64,000 nt of DNA from Sorghum bicolor (lineage: Eukaryota; Streptophyta; Magnoliopsida; Poales; Poaceae), in contig NC_012877.2 of the NCBI RefSeq assembly GCF_000003195.3, positions 21,664,294-21,728,293 on the forward strand. Direction: 5' to 3'. The notes beneath the pieces are model-generated. The model worked only from the letters and a program-made list of their open reading frames with translations, ran no database searches and was not told the DNA's origin. Position 1 is the first letter of the stretch; every line of letters begins with the position of its first letter. Both the position numbers and the translations under genes were made by a program. Shown here one piece after another: positions 1-10,800 of the stretch.

Positions 1-307
1 AATCGGCTAAAGCAGTTAAGGGATAGATTATGGCCGATTTTGTAACTGAACATTGCGGTACAGTGGAGGCTTTAGAAATTGTACCTTGGACGCTCTTCTT
101 TGATGGATCCACGTGTGACCGGGGGGCAGGAATCGGCATAGTATTAATTTCCCCTCGGGGAAGGAAGTATGAGTTTTCCTTGCCGATTGTTGCCACGTCC
201 ACAATGATGCTGTTGAGGTCTTCGGGGATTCTATGCTAGTTATAAATCAATTGGCTGGAAGCTATGAATGCCGAAGTGAAGTCCTGATAACTTATCATTA
301 AAGGAGT
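1..307 (+). pseudogene. Tat-A RNase H (second, Tat-type) fragment
   Basis: The reading frame at 30-239 contains LFFDGSTCDRGAGIGIVL. This is the first catalytic-Asp region (FDGS...GAG) of the extra RNase H domain that Tat elements carry between the RT-linked RNase H and integrase. After about residue 55 the frame is lost: the following bases encode RNase H-like residues (GDSMLVINQLAG) in another frame, and a stop precedes the integrase frame at 308. The domain is therefore broken by at least one frameshift and one stop. The upstream part of pol is outside the window. Confidence 0.8.
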
Positions 308-1705
308 ATGCAACTGTTAAAGGAATTCAAGGATTTCCGGTTAGAGCATGTTCCTCGATTGCATAATGAAGAGGACAATCGGTTGGCTCAGCATGCCTCG
401 GGATATCAGCCCATGATTAATGCAATATCGGCAATCGGTGCTGATGATTGGAGGAAAGAAATCATTGATTATTTGAAGGATCCATCTAAGAAAGTTGAGA
501 GGCGTGTTCGGTTTCAAGCTACCAAGTATGTGCTCCTTGAAGGTGAATTATATTGCCGAACTATCGATGGGATTCTTCTCAGATGCTTAGGTGATGATGG
601 GGCTAAAGGTTTGATGAGAGAAATCCATGAGGGAGTGTGTGGAGCACAACAATCGGCTTTTAAGATGAAGTGGATGATTAGAAGAAATGGGTATTATTGG
701 CCGAATATACTTGAGGATTGCTTTAAGTATTTCAAAGGGTGTCAAGGCTGTCATAAATTTGGCAATATCCAAAGGGCACCTGCATCGGCTATGAATCCTA
801 TCATCAAGCCTTGGCCATTCCGGGGATGGGCTATCGACTTAATCGGCCAGATTTATCCGCCATCCAGCAAAGGGCATAAGTTTATCTTGGTCGCCACCGA
901 TTATTTCACCAAGTTGGTTGAAGCTATTCCTTTAAAGAAAGTTACATCGGCCAATATGATTGATTCTGTGAAAGAGCACATTATCTACCGATTTGGGATT
1001 CCTCATACAATTACTACCGATCAGGGTACTATGTTCACGTCGGGAGAGTTTGACGAATTTGCAATCGGTATGGGAATTAAAGTGTTAAACTCTTCTCCTT
1101 ATTATGCTCAAGCTAATGGGCAGGCCGAGGCATCTAACAAAGGAATTATCAAGCTTATTAAACGAAAGATTGAGGAGAATCCTAGGAGGTGGCACACATT
1201 GTTAAACGAAGCTTTATGGTCATACCGGATGGCTTGTCATGGGTCGACCAAGGTTTCACCTTATCAGTTGGTGTATGGGCATGATGCAGTGTTACCTTGG
1301 GAAATTAAGACTGGATCTAGGCGACTATCTTTTCAGGATCAATTGGCTACCGATGATTATGCAACTTTGATGATAGACGAGTTAGATGATCTAGCAGGAC
1401 ATCGGCTAAGGGCCTTAATGAGTATAGAAGAGAATAAGAAGAGTGTTGCCACATGGTATGATAAGAAGGTAAAGGCTAAGGAGTTTGCCGATGGAGACTT
1501 GGTATGGAAATTGATCTTACCGATCGGGACTAAAAGTTCAAAATTTGGGAAATGGTCTCCCAATTGGGAAGGTCCCTGTCGGATAAGTCGATCGGCTCCT
1601 AGTAATGCCTATATTTTAGAAACTCTCGAAGGAGTTGAATTTCCCAGAGCATTAAATGGCAAATATCTAAAGAAGTACTACCCCAGCATATGGGTCGATG
1701 CATAA
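308..1705 (+). CDS. Tat-A integrase (pol C-terminus), uninterrupted frame
   Basis: A 465-residue frame. It begins with the end of RNase H and a linker. An HHCC zinc-binding segment follows (IHEGVCG... ending CQGCHKFG, residues about 102-157). The catalytic core then shows the three expected acidic residues: Asp in AIDLIGQ (about residue 178), Asp in TTDQGTMF (about 239) and Glu in ANGQAEASNK (about 275). A C-terminal DNA-binding part ends with NGKYLKKYYPSIW. Integrase joins the cDNA to host DNA. The ATG at 308 is only the first in frame: in the intact element this is the C-terminal part of a longer polyprotein, so on its own it is probably not a functional gene. It ends 160 bp before the 3' end of the antisense gene. 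Confidence 0.88.
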   Translation: MQLLKEFKDFRLEHVPRLHNEEDNRLAQHASGYQPMINAISAIGADDWRKEIIDYLKDPSKKVERRVRFQATKYVLLEGELYCRTIDGILLRCLGDDGAKGLMREIHEGVCGAQQSAFKMKWMIRRNGYYWPNILEDCFKYFKGCQGCHKFGNIQRAPASAMNPIIKPWPFRGWAIDLIGQIYPPSSKGHKFILVATDYFTKLVEAIPLKKVTSANMIDSVKEHIIYRFGIPHTITTDQGTMFTSGEFDEFAIGMGIKVLNSSPYYAQANGQAEASNKGIIKLIKRKIEENPRRWHTLLNEALWSYRMACHGSTKVSPYQLVYGHDAVLPWEIKTGSRRLSFQDQLATDDYATLMIDELDDLAGHRLRALMSIEENKKSVATWYDKKVKAKEFADGDLVWKLILPIGTKSSKFGKWSPNWEGPCRISRSAPSNAYILETLEGVEFPRALNGKYLKKYYPSIWVDA

Positions 1706-1864
1706 AAGTTAGATGCTGATAACACTCCTATCGGCATGATCAAAATGTATCTGGGGATAAAACTCAGTGTTTTAAAAGGCGCCGATAACAGTCCTATCGG
1801 CTAGACCAAATATTAGGAGAGCTGGAAAGCAGAGAGGGGCAAGGATGTATCGCTGATGAAGAGC

Positions 1865-4330
1865 TCATGTGTTCAATAGTGCCTGGATAGTCGATATGCC
1901 GCACAGACGGATCTGGTTGGCTTCCTCTAACTCCTTCACGTCGTCATCGGCAGAGCCCTCCACCGGCTTCAGCTTCTTTTTCATCTGCAGTGCCTTACGG
2001 CCATGAATGTTTCGTTCTTGCTCAAGAAGCTTGATTGTCTCCGGCTGTTGGCTTTCTTCTTGATGAGCTTATGACAGGGCATCCTCTACCTGCTTGAGTT
2101 CTGCCAACAGGGCTTCTCTTCTCACCGATAGATCAGAAATCTTCTGTTTCAATGCATCTCCTGAAGACTGTAAGATGCCGATGTTCTTGTGTTTCTCATC
2201 GGCAAGGAGCTTCACTTTCATCATCTCTTCAGACAACTAGGCACGAGCAGCTCTATCGGCGAGACGTTGGGCAGCCTTCTGATACTGCAACTGACGGCTT
2301 TCTAGGTGCACAGCCTGAAAGACGATTTCTTCAGCATCGGCAGGAATCTGGCCTCTGAGGGTCTTGAACAAAGCCTTGGCCGGGTCAGAGTCATCGACCA
2401 GTTGGGCTGATAATTTCTCCAACTTCGCCCTGATTTCTGCCGACGTGATCCCGACTGCCCGAGAAGAGCTGGCTTCCTCGCCTTCGTCTTCAGAGATGTC
2501 AATGGCAAAGGAAAACAAGCTATCGGGAGAGTCCTGCTCCTGGAAGAAATATAAAGTGAGTCATTCCGTGGTCAAGTATTGACAAATGATACTGATGGAA
2601 ATTGGATAGCTTCCTTGTTTCAAGGCAATTTCTCACCTTTGACTGGAAGATGCCAATGGGATTACAGGCTGATCAGCTGAGGTTGCCGATATAACAATGT
2701 CAGCTGAAGAAATAACAGAAATAATTATAAGACAGAGAGGATAAGTTCATCGGCAATAATTTCATAAGAATATGGTACCTTGAGGAGGAACAATGCTTGT
2801 CTGGATCGAGGAAACTACCGATGCTATGATTGAGCCTGCTGGATCGGTAGTCTGCTCGCCCACATCGGCCGATGTGTCTTCAGGCTGAGGTGCTTCTGAC
2901 TGAGGTCCTGCTGGATGGATTTCTTCCACTTGAGGTGCTTCTTGCAGCTGAGAGGGAGATGGTACCTGCTGTGTCAGTGTTTCTGGAGAAGAGGGAGAAG
3001 ATTCTACCAGAATTGGAGATACTGGGGGAGGAGGAGGCGTTGCTACTCTTTGACGCTTTGTTTGTGCTCTGGTACTCTTGGCACCCTTTCTCTTCGGCTC
3101 ACTAGACTCAGGGGCATCGACACTTGTGCTTCTGGTTTTTGCCATTGCGCCGGTGTGCTGATACAGAAAGGGAAATTTGTGAGTACAAGTACAACAGATG
3201 TAAGAACAAGATCGATATGAAAGAATTTGAAAGTGTACCTTGAAAGCTTGTGCCAAGGTAGAGGCAGCTACCGATGGAGATGTCTTAGCCCTCTTGGTGG
3301 TGACTTTCTTCAGGCGTACACCTCGATGCATGATGGCAGCCAGAGTTGGAGCGTTGTTGCCGATTGAAGAGATCGGACCTAATGGGAACAGATCAATCGG
3401 CTTGCCGCTCCTGCTGGCCGATGGGGGAGTGTCATCGACCTGCAATATAATACAGAAAGTGAGTTACCGATGGAAATAAAGGTTGAAGGAATTGAAACAT
3501 CGGTTTGGAAATACTTACAGTATTGTCAGGAACTTTGTACTGAGGGTCGATCATGCCGCAGTACGTTACAGCCGATCTGCAGAATAAGTGCTCCTTCCAC
3601 TCCTGATTAATAAAGCTGGGCTACTCACTAGGAACCCACTCTGACAGATCTGCGTCTGTATGCCTGAGTAATAAAGAGGGCTGGAACCTACTCTGACAGA
3701 TCTGCGTCTGTATCGGCATTCGGTGCTAGCTGGGCTACTCGGATCCACTCGAGGAGGTTAGTGATGACTTCCCTGGGTTTTATCACATCGGCATAAAAGA
3801 GTGCAATCGGCAGCTGGCCGAAAGCTGGTTGACGGGCTAGTGCTGATGGGTTGTAAAACTCATAGGTTTGGTTGGAGGTTTTCCCACTACCGAAGTTCAC
3901 TGGTATAACTCTGGGGGTGATCAGTGCCATCATCACTTCGTCATCCTTGTTAACAGCATTGTTGAATGGATGGAAGACCAAAGGAAACATGGTGTCTGGG
4001 TCTTCATACGGCATCCATGCTCACTGTTCTCTGGTCAGGCCTTCGTATAGGGTTTGGAAGAATCGGCTGACCTAGTCTGCATTGCCCCCTGTACCAGGCA
4101 GAACTATGGCAGCCTCACCAAAGTTTAGAGGAGGGCGAGTTGCCGATTCTTCTTCATCCAGTTCATAGTCCTCGGCTGTGTCCCTGGGGAAGCGCTATGT
4201 GAAGAGGTCAAACTCAAGACGCTTGTGCATGTGGAGGCTGAGCCACATGTTGGTAAACCACCAGGGACCCCCCAAGTTGCCGATGGACTGGCCGAGCAGG
4301 AGAAGAGTTGGGGCTGTAGAATGATGTGAT
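1865..4330 (-). pseudogene. Tat-A antisense gene (aORF), plant-mobile-domain-like, degraded
   Basis: Minus-strand gene between integrase and the 3' LTR. Exon-like blocks with GT-AG borders (minus-strand order): ~4330-3519, 3439-3239, 3157-2779, 2703-2637, 2539-1865. The first block contains LGGPWWFTNMWLSLHMHK and later PYEDPDTMFPLVFHPF, which I recognise as resembling the C-terminal part of a plant mobile domain. It carries stops near 4194, 4080 and 4022 and a duplicated ~55-bp stretch at 3600-3715. Middle blocks are K/R-rich then P/S/E-rich (PPPPPVSPILVESSPSSPE). The last block is coiled-coil-like (IRAKLEKLSAQL...) and stops at 1865. Part of the N-terminal domain seems deleted, leaving a TATA-like promoter (4356-4364) just upstream of a mid-domain exon. 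The function of such antisense genes is unknown. Between 1706 and 1864 there is only a ~68-bp duplicated motif around GATAACA.TCCTATCGGC. Confidence 0.7.
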
Positions 4331-4355
4331 GGAGAAGGAGTACCCGAGAATGAAC

Positions 4356-4364
4356 TATTTATAG
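4356..4364 (-). promoter_or_regulatory. TATA-like box of the Tat-A antisense gene
   Basis: The minus strand reads CCTATAAATAG about 30-60 bp upstream of the first recognisable exon sequence of the antisense gene. Position and sequence fit a plant core promoter. No other support is visible. Confidence 0.45.
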
Positions 4365-4510
4365 GACAAAATGGGTAAGGGTAAATCTGACTTATCACTT
4401 CGCCGTATCCGTGAAATCCGAGGATACTCAGGAAGATATGGTAACTGTTCGCACGGTAATCAAGGGATTGCGCAGGTGATTTGACAGGAAGCGGTCGTGA
4501 TCTGGAGATA

Positions 4511-4717
4511 TTACTGTGCGAGATTTCCTAGTCGGTCCATCGACAACGCCTTGTAACGGTAATATTGCCGATGGACGGATAAAGAGGAGATATCCGTTGG
4601 GGAGGATAAGATACGTCACTGTACGGGATGTCCTGTTTAGTTCATCGGCAGTTCTCTGTAACGGTAACATTGCCGATGGGTGATTGAAGTGGAGATATCC
4701 GTTTAGGAGGTTGAGGA
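4511..4717 (+). repeat. Two degenerate ~106-bp tandem units in the Tat-A 3' untranslated region
   Basis: Units start near 4511 (TTACTGTGCGAG) and 4617 (CACTGTACGGG). Both contain GTAACGGTAA.ATTGCCGATGG and end with GGAGATATCCGTT. They lie between the antisense gene promoter and the 3' LTR, the region known in Tat elements to vary and to breed tandem repeats. Confidence 0.65.
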
Positions 4718-4850
4718 TTTCGAGGAATCTGTGGAGGAATAGAGTCAGAGTTATTCAGATTGAGGTTGTCGGTTACCAAATTGGGAGCATTAATTGCGGA
4801 AAGGCATCATTACTGCAGAGAGTTTCGGAGCATTAATGATTTCATACTCC

Positions 4851-4866
4851 GAAATTGGGGGGCATT
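4851..4866 (+). other. Tat-A polypurine tract
   Basis: GAAATTGGGGGGCATT sits immediately before the LTR start TGTTGACTCCG. It is the expected primer site for plus-strand DNA synthesis. Confidence 0.7.
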
Positions 4867-4973
4867 TGTTGACTCCGTTTTTGGACACGTATCCAGGATC
4901 GGTAGAATGTAGGTCGGCAAGATAGGGTGGCAATATTTGGTCTGCGGAAGATGTTGCCGGTGAAGATAGTTGC

Positions 4974-6311
4974 TATTGACGGTCCTTAAGTATCAAATTT
5001 AATTATCAAATAAACAAAGAAAAGGATCTAAATGAAATCAACATCTATACTTAGGGTTTTATCTGACAAAATTCCACGAGTTTTGGTGTTTGTCTATTTC
5101 TGCAGGGGGTTATCAGGAAATATGGAAGAAAGGCCCACACGCCGGGATTACATAGAGATATTAATGTGCCGCGCAATTTTACGTCATCTAGAAGACTCCA
5201 GAAGCCACGGGAAGGAAGCGGAGGCCGAACGGAGCCAGGACCTGGCGCCCGCCCAAGTCCTTAGGGCGCCCGCCCTGCTACAAAGGCCAATCACGTTCAA
5301 CCTCGCGGATTATGCTCCACCGACCTAAAGGATCAAGAATAACCGTTCAATCAATGTCGATTTGATCCGACGGACCAGGTTCACTTGAGGGGACTATATA
5401 ACCAGACCCCCTGGCCCCTGGAGGAGGCACCCCTTGATCATTATTCATTATTCATAGACAGAGCAAAAGCTAGGGTTTAGAGATGAGAGCTCTCCTCTCT
5501 TCTCTAAACTAGAGTAGATCTAGATAGTAGCAAGATGGAGAGCGAAGGAGGATTAGAGGACAGGTCGGCCTGTCGGTTCTTCCTCCGGTTGTACTTCGTC
5601 ATGATCAAGCTCTAATCAAGCTTGCTCATGGGATGACTCTGGTAATCTACTTCTAATTCATTATGCAATTACTAATTATGTATGTTCTGGTTCACAACTC
5701 TTTTGAGTACTTTAATCTATAGGACGCTATAGGTGAGAGTTGTAGTATAGGTGTAAGCGAGGTGCTTAGATCTAGATTACTTGTGGATATCCCCTGTCTA
5801 GCTGGATCGTGTGGTAGGCCGCGTAGGTGACAGTTACGTTGGTCCTCTGTAGTCCACCTCTCGTTAGCAGGATGGGTAGGGTTTATCGGCCTATGGATAA
5901 GCATCCTTTGTGGTGTAATCCTATCACATAGTTCGTCCCAGACATAGACATACCCCTTTGAAGTAGAGAAACCATAGTTATCCTCTCTATTCTGCTACCA
6001 TCGCCCATATACTAGATTGCTCTACTCTCTATTCCCCTATTATTACCCATTGTTATCTTATCTTTAATATTGTTCTTATTCAATTCTACCATCTTTCCTA
6101 TTTACACCTATTTACTTATCTTGGTTAAGTTAGAGCATAGATCAGTTCTCCCGTTTCCCTGTGGATACGATAAAACCTTTATCCGGGTAAAAGCTTCAAC
6201 GGTATCCGTGCACTTGCGGATTATCTGTGTGCGTATAAATACCATAGTACACTCTAGTGCCATGCTGGGGATGACAACCTAGTATTCAAGTGGTGTTAGC
6301 AAGTGTCAACA
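4974..6311 (+). repeat. E1 5' LTR
   Basis: 1338 bp, near-identical to 11546-12880. It has a TATA box TATATAA at 5395-5401, and upstream of it GC-rich palindromic words around GGGCGCCCGCCC (5244-5279). Confidence 0.9.
5395..5401 (+). promoter_or_regulatory. TATA box of the E1 5' LTR
   Basis: GGGGACTATATAACC. The same box is at 11968-11974 in the 3' LTR and, on minus, at 13863-13869 in E2. Conservation across three LTR copies supports it. Confidence 0.6.
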
Positions 6312-6319
6312 AGCATTTT

Positions 6320-6337
6320 TGGCGCCATTGCCGGGGA
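6320..6337 (+). other. E1 primer-binding site, tRNA-Asp type
   Basis: TGGCGCCATTGCCGGGGA lies 9 bp after the LTR. It matches the 3' end complement of plant tRNA-Asp with one mismatch, as in Athila-type elements. Confidence 0.75.
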
Positions 6338-6469
6338 GACGGTTGCTGAGTTGACTATGAACTAGCTTAATCATTTTCTAAAAAAATAAAAAAAAAATAT
6401 TTTCCTTTTATCCTTTGCCTCATCTCTGCTAATCTTTCTTCTTATCTAATCCTTGATCTCTGGTCTATC

Positions 6470-7840
6470 ATGAATTCAAACATGTCTATCTATGAATTTC
6501 ATAGACCTATGGGCACACATCTCGAACCACCAAAATCTTCAAAGCCTATCATAGCATCTAGTTTTGAGATAGACCCCGAATACATAGAATTTGTTCAAAA
6601 ACAACCTTTCTCAGGAGAAGGTGAGGAAAACCCATACACACACCTAAGAGAGTTTTATCGAGTCTGTGACCTCCTTCGCATTGAAGGCATGTCTGATGAG
6701 ACCCTTAAATGGAAGCTCTTTCCGTTCTCTTTAACGGGAAAAGCTAGACATTGGTATAAACTCAAAGTAGGGAGTGTTCATGGAGATTGGAAGGAGTTAC
6801 ATAATAGTTTTCTTTCTAAATATTTTCCAATCTCCAAAGTGGCGGAACTTCGGTGTGAGATTATTTCTTTTAGGCAACTGGAAGAAGAATCTCTTAGGAA
6901 ATCATGGGACCGCTTTATTAACCTTACTCTCACTGGCCCAAAGCATTCTATTCTAGAAGAAGTTCTTCTAATTCACTTTTTTGAGGGCCTTAGTGGGGAA
7001 AATAAGCAAACCTTGAATACAGATTCTAGAGGATCCTTCTATCACCTACCTGTTAGTGAAGCTTGGAATTTGATTGATTTATTAAGTGGAAAGTCTCCTG
7101 GCTTTTATATCCATGAGAAAGAGACAGAACCAGTTCCTACACAAGAAGAAGAAGTTTCGATAGCCAGATCACAACCACTTCAATTCCAAACTTTAGCTAT
7201 CGATCCTAAACCATCAATACCCCAAAATTCTCCAAGGGAGGAAGGAATTCCGACCTTAAATCTTTCAGATGCTGATGGTTTTGACTTCTGGTTCCATAAG
7301 AGACCTTCAAGCAGGGATAATTCAAATCCTCGCAATAATGGTTCTCTTAGAGAATGTCCTGGTTCCTATTATGAAGAAGTCGAGGATGACATATCAAGTG
7401 AAGGAGAGCTAAGCCATTTTGAAAATTCTAACACCTCCCCTTTCCTGATCACAAGTTCTAAATGGCTAGAATGTGTAGAATGGATGGATAAGGAAGAAGC
7501 CTCAATGAATTCTGACTTTGGTTCAATTTCAAATGGTGAGTTCTTGACTCCCTTTGAAGAAGGGATTCATCCAACTATAGAAGAGGACATAAGTGAGACC
7601 AATCCAAGAGAAACTCTGAACATTCAGATTGGAGACGAAGATAACATTAATGAGCATGGAATTTATTTCTTAGCCACTTTGTTTACTCCATGCTCATATG
7701 CAACATCTTCCCAATCTATTGGTCTCTCCAACATCACCACATTTGAGATCTCCAACCCCCTCTTCCTTTCTATTTATAAAAACTTTAAAAGGGCGGTTGT
7801 CGATGCATATGTCTATAATAAATATTGCAGATCTCGTTGA
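6470..7840 (+). CDS. E1 gag-like protein
   Basis: 456-residue intact ORF, the only protein of E1. Residues about 50-190 resemble the retrotransposon gag domain of Athila/Tat elements: KWKLFPFSLTGKARHWY, then FLSKYFPISK, then EIISFRQLEEESLRKSWDRF. Gag forms the particle that packages element RNA in the cytoplasm. The C-terminal half is acidic and Ser-rich with no zinc knuckle. No protease follows: the sister element E2 carries a protease segment at the equivalent place. The start is the first ATG of the frame, 132 bp after the primer-binding site; a second ATG lies four codons in. The uninterrupted frame suggests recent constraint or a young insertion. Confidence 0.8.
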   Translation: MNSNMSIYEFHRPMGTHLEPPKSSKPIIASSFEIDPEYIEFVQKQPFSGEGEENPYTHLREFYRVCDLLRIEGMSDETLKWKLFPFSLTGKARHWYKLKVGSVHGDWKELHNSFLSKYFPISKVAELRCEIISFRQLEEESLRKSWDRFINLTLTGPKHSILEEVLLIHFFEGLSGENKQTLNTDSRGSFYHLPVSEAWNLIDLLSGKSPGFYIHEKETEPVPTQEEEVSIARSQPLQFQTLAIDPKPSIPQNSPREEGIPTLNLSDADGFDFWFHKRPSSRDNSNPRNNGSLRECPGSYYEEVEDDISSEGELSHFENSNTSPFLITSSKWLECVEWMDKEEASMNSDFGSISNGEFLTPFEEGIHPTIEEDISETNPRETLNIQIGDEDNINEHGIYFLATLFTPCSYATSSQSIGLSNITTFEISNPLFLSIYKNFKRAVVDAYVYNKYCRSR

Positions 7841-10800
7841 GTTGATCTTGATTGAGGTCAGCGTTGGAAGGGAAACCACTTCGCCGACATAAATTGATGG
7901 TTTCCCAAGGACAAGCTTGGTGTCCTAAGATAAGCACTGATCAGATCGTAACATGAGTTTTTAATTATCTGCAACATTACCTTGTGTATTGAGCATATAA
8001 GGATAATTGTAAAAATATTCCTTCGGGTATTCTTGTCACTAACCTTTCCAGGATTGGAGCAAGAAGATCGGATGAATGACAAGCAAGTACAAGGTATGTC
8101 CAACCAATCATGATGCAACACTGAATTAAATTCATCCAAACTTGAATTCTGCAAAATTCAAGCTTGGGGAGTACTTTACATAAAAACATCCTTTGCCATG
8201 TTGCTATGTTGGTTGTCCCTACCTTTAAGTCATGCTCAATTTGTTAAATACTAATCACACTACTTCATCTCCACTTGAGTAGATCTCTATAAATGCTGTC
8301 ATGTTACCTTTGTCTATTTACTAGTAAGTGTTAGTTTGGAAGTACTGCACATACTTCTATTGGCTTTAAAATTAAGCATGGTGCTTAGGTTAAACAACAT
8401 TCTTTAATCTGATTAGACATGGAGTCTAGTTCGGTTATTGAACTAAAAACTGCTTGTGTAGACATTGGTATATTTTTGTCGGACTAACCTCTGCAGAAAA
8501 ACTTTCAATATTGATTTGGGAAGTCCTGAGATAAACTCACATCAGAGACGAAGAGAGTGACACATGAAGTTTAACAATTTGCACAAGAAGGACATAGCTC
8601 ATTCATCATAGAGAGATGATCCATGGAGGGTGCCACAAACACGATGCACAACCGCTAAGAAAGGAAAGCTTCCATAAGGTGATACTGTACCATCACTCTT
8701 CAAGCAAGGTAACATCTTAAGGTGCTTGACTATCACTTTTATAAGCTTCTCCTTGGTTCTGGCGTTCATATAAATAAAAGAGACAAACATTTATGATTTA
8801 CAACTCTAGATTAACCAACCCAACTGATTCAACATGTTTAGTCCTTTAATCCTTGTTTTTAGTACTACCTCCATGATCCCACACTCCTAATCATATGAGC
8901 TAAAATGTTACACATTCAATCATTGAGAGATATAAAGAAAAAGACATATACATAGATAGATTATCTTTCCGTAAGGTTGAGCGATCTGATCTGACAAATG
9001 TTATAAGTGCTACACTCATGAACTTTTCATCCATCAACTTTGTCTTGCTCACTATGCTTAGGGTTAGAGAAGAACAAATAAACTTTAGGTTTTGTTGGTG
9101 TTTTCCACCAACAGGACCCATGCACTTGATCTCTGCCTTGTCTCTATGAGCAGGTACACTTTGAGCAAAACACGGAGGAGTTTTATAACTCTCAGACTCT
9201 ACCAAGTGAAGGACCTGGATCTACGAGCACAAACACACTGAGCAAGATACTGCCAACGCCGCGCTTCGAACTGCTGGGCAAAGAAGAGGTGCAAACGTCA
9301 AGGTCCGCACCTGAATCAAATGAGGCACCTGAAGAATGAACACGGTGAGAAGTCTTGTTAAGAAGACTTAAAACATTGAACCCTCGCCGAAAGGTAAGAT
9401 CGGTAGTTATCCATATTTATCCTTTCTGCATTCCCTTTTCCCTTTAATTATTTACTTTCCTTAAATAGATTATTAGTTAATCATGCTATCTTGAAAAAAA
9501 ATAGAAATGTTAAAAAATACTAAGCCCCATGTGAGTATACGAGTGGCATAAAACCCATAAGTACCTTCACTGTGGTGGCATAAAAATAAAATAAATATTT
9601 CTTTTCTGCTTTATAAAATAAAAATATAAAAATAGGAAGTAATATTTATTGAGGAAGCTCAACATGATGAAGGCTAGATATTTATGCTAACACTTAATTA
9701 GTTCCACAAGCTTTGTTGTCTATTTGAGCTCCACAGAATTTAAGAATCAAGAAGACTAGCAGACGGAGGACATTCTAATCGCTGTCAGAATGCTACTGAC
9801 TTTCAAATACACCTCTACCACCTCCTAGCTACATCAAGAAAAATTACGTCAAAATTCAGCTTGGGGGAGAGCACCCCCATTTATCTGCTAAGTGTTTCTA
9901 CCTATCTTTATACTTATATTATATTAAAATATTAAAATACATAAACTATGAAAAACCAAATAAAGATTTTGTGCTTATATATATATTTTTTGCTTAGTGT
10001 GTTTAATAAAAAAGTGGCTATGCTAATCTGAATCTTAATAATAAAACTCTAGCATGGATATGATGAATAGTTGCTCTGCTTAATTTGCAAATTTGAAGTT
10101 CTCCCTCAAGTTTAGACATAACTGTTATAATTTAAAGCTTGCTCTAGATCTAAACTTGTGGGATGAAAACTTGATCTTAAATCTAAGTTGTTAACGGATA
10201 TGATATGGGAATGTTGAGCTGCTGTTTATCTGTTCCTAGAGATGCTAGAATTCTGGAGAATTTTATCTTTAAAAAATCTTTAAAATATTGCATGATGAGT
10301 TTCTGTATGATGAGAGTTTAAATACCTACCACAGCCATATATACATGCTTGCTAGACTTTGAGCCACACATTTATTATTTACTACTTATGAGCATTGAGT
10401 GTGGTCAAGCTGTGTAGACCCTTAGGAGCTTGTCATGTGGTTAAATCAAGATTTCACTTGCACATTCACTCATATATGCTACTTCTACTTCGAAAGTACC
10501 ATCCACATATATCCACTCATTTCCATCTCTAGAACCACCCAAAAATATTCTACTCCTAATCCGGGAGAGAATAACCAAAAAAATATTTCTGTTTTGCCTT
10601 GTGAAATAAATGCTCAAGTTATCTTGCTACTACCACTTGCTATATTATCTCAAGAGATGAGTGCTCTAAAAAAAGAAAAAAGAAGAAAAGAAAAAAATAT
10701 ATATAAATAAACGAGGAAATAAAAAGGGGCAAGTGCCCGGAACCTCGAAAGAAAGAAAAAGTGAGACGAGAGGTAAAAATGGACAAGTGTGCGACAGTAG

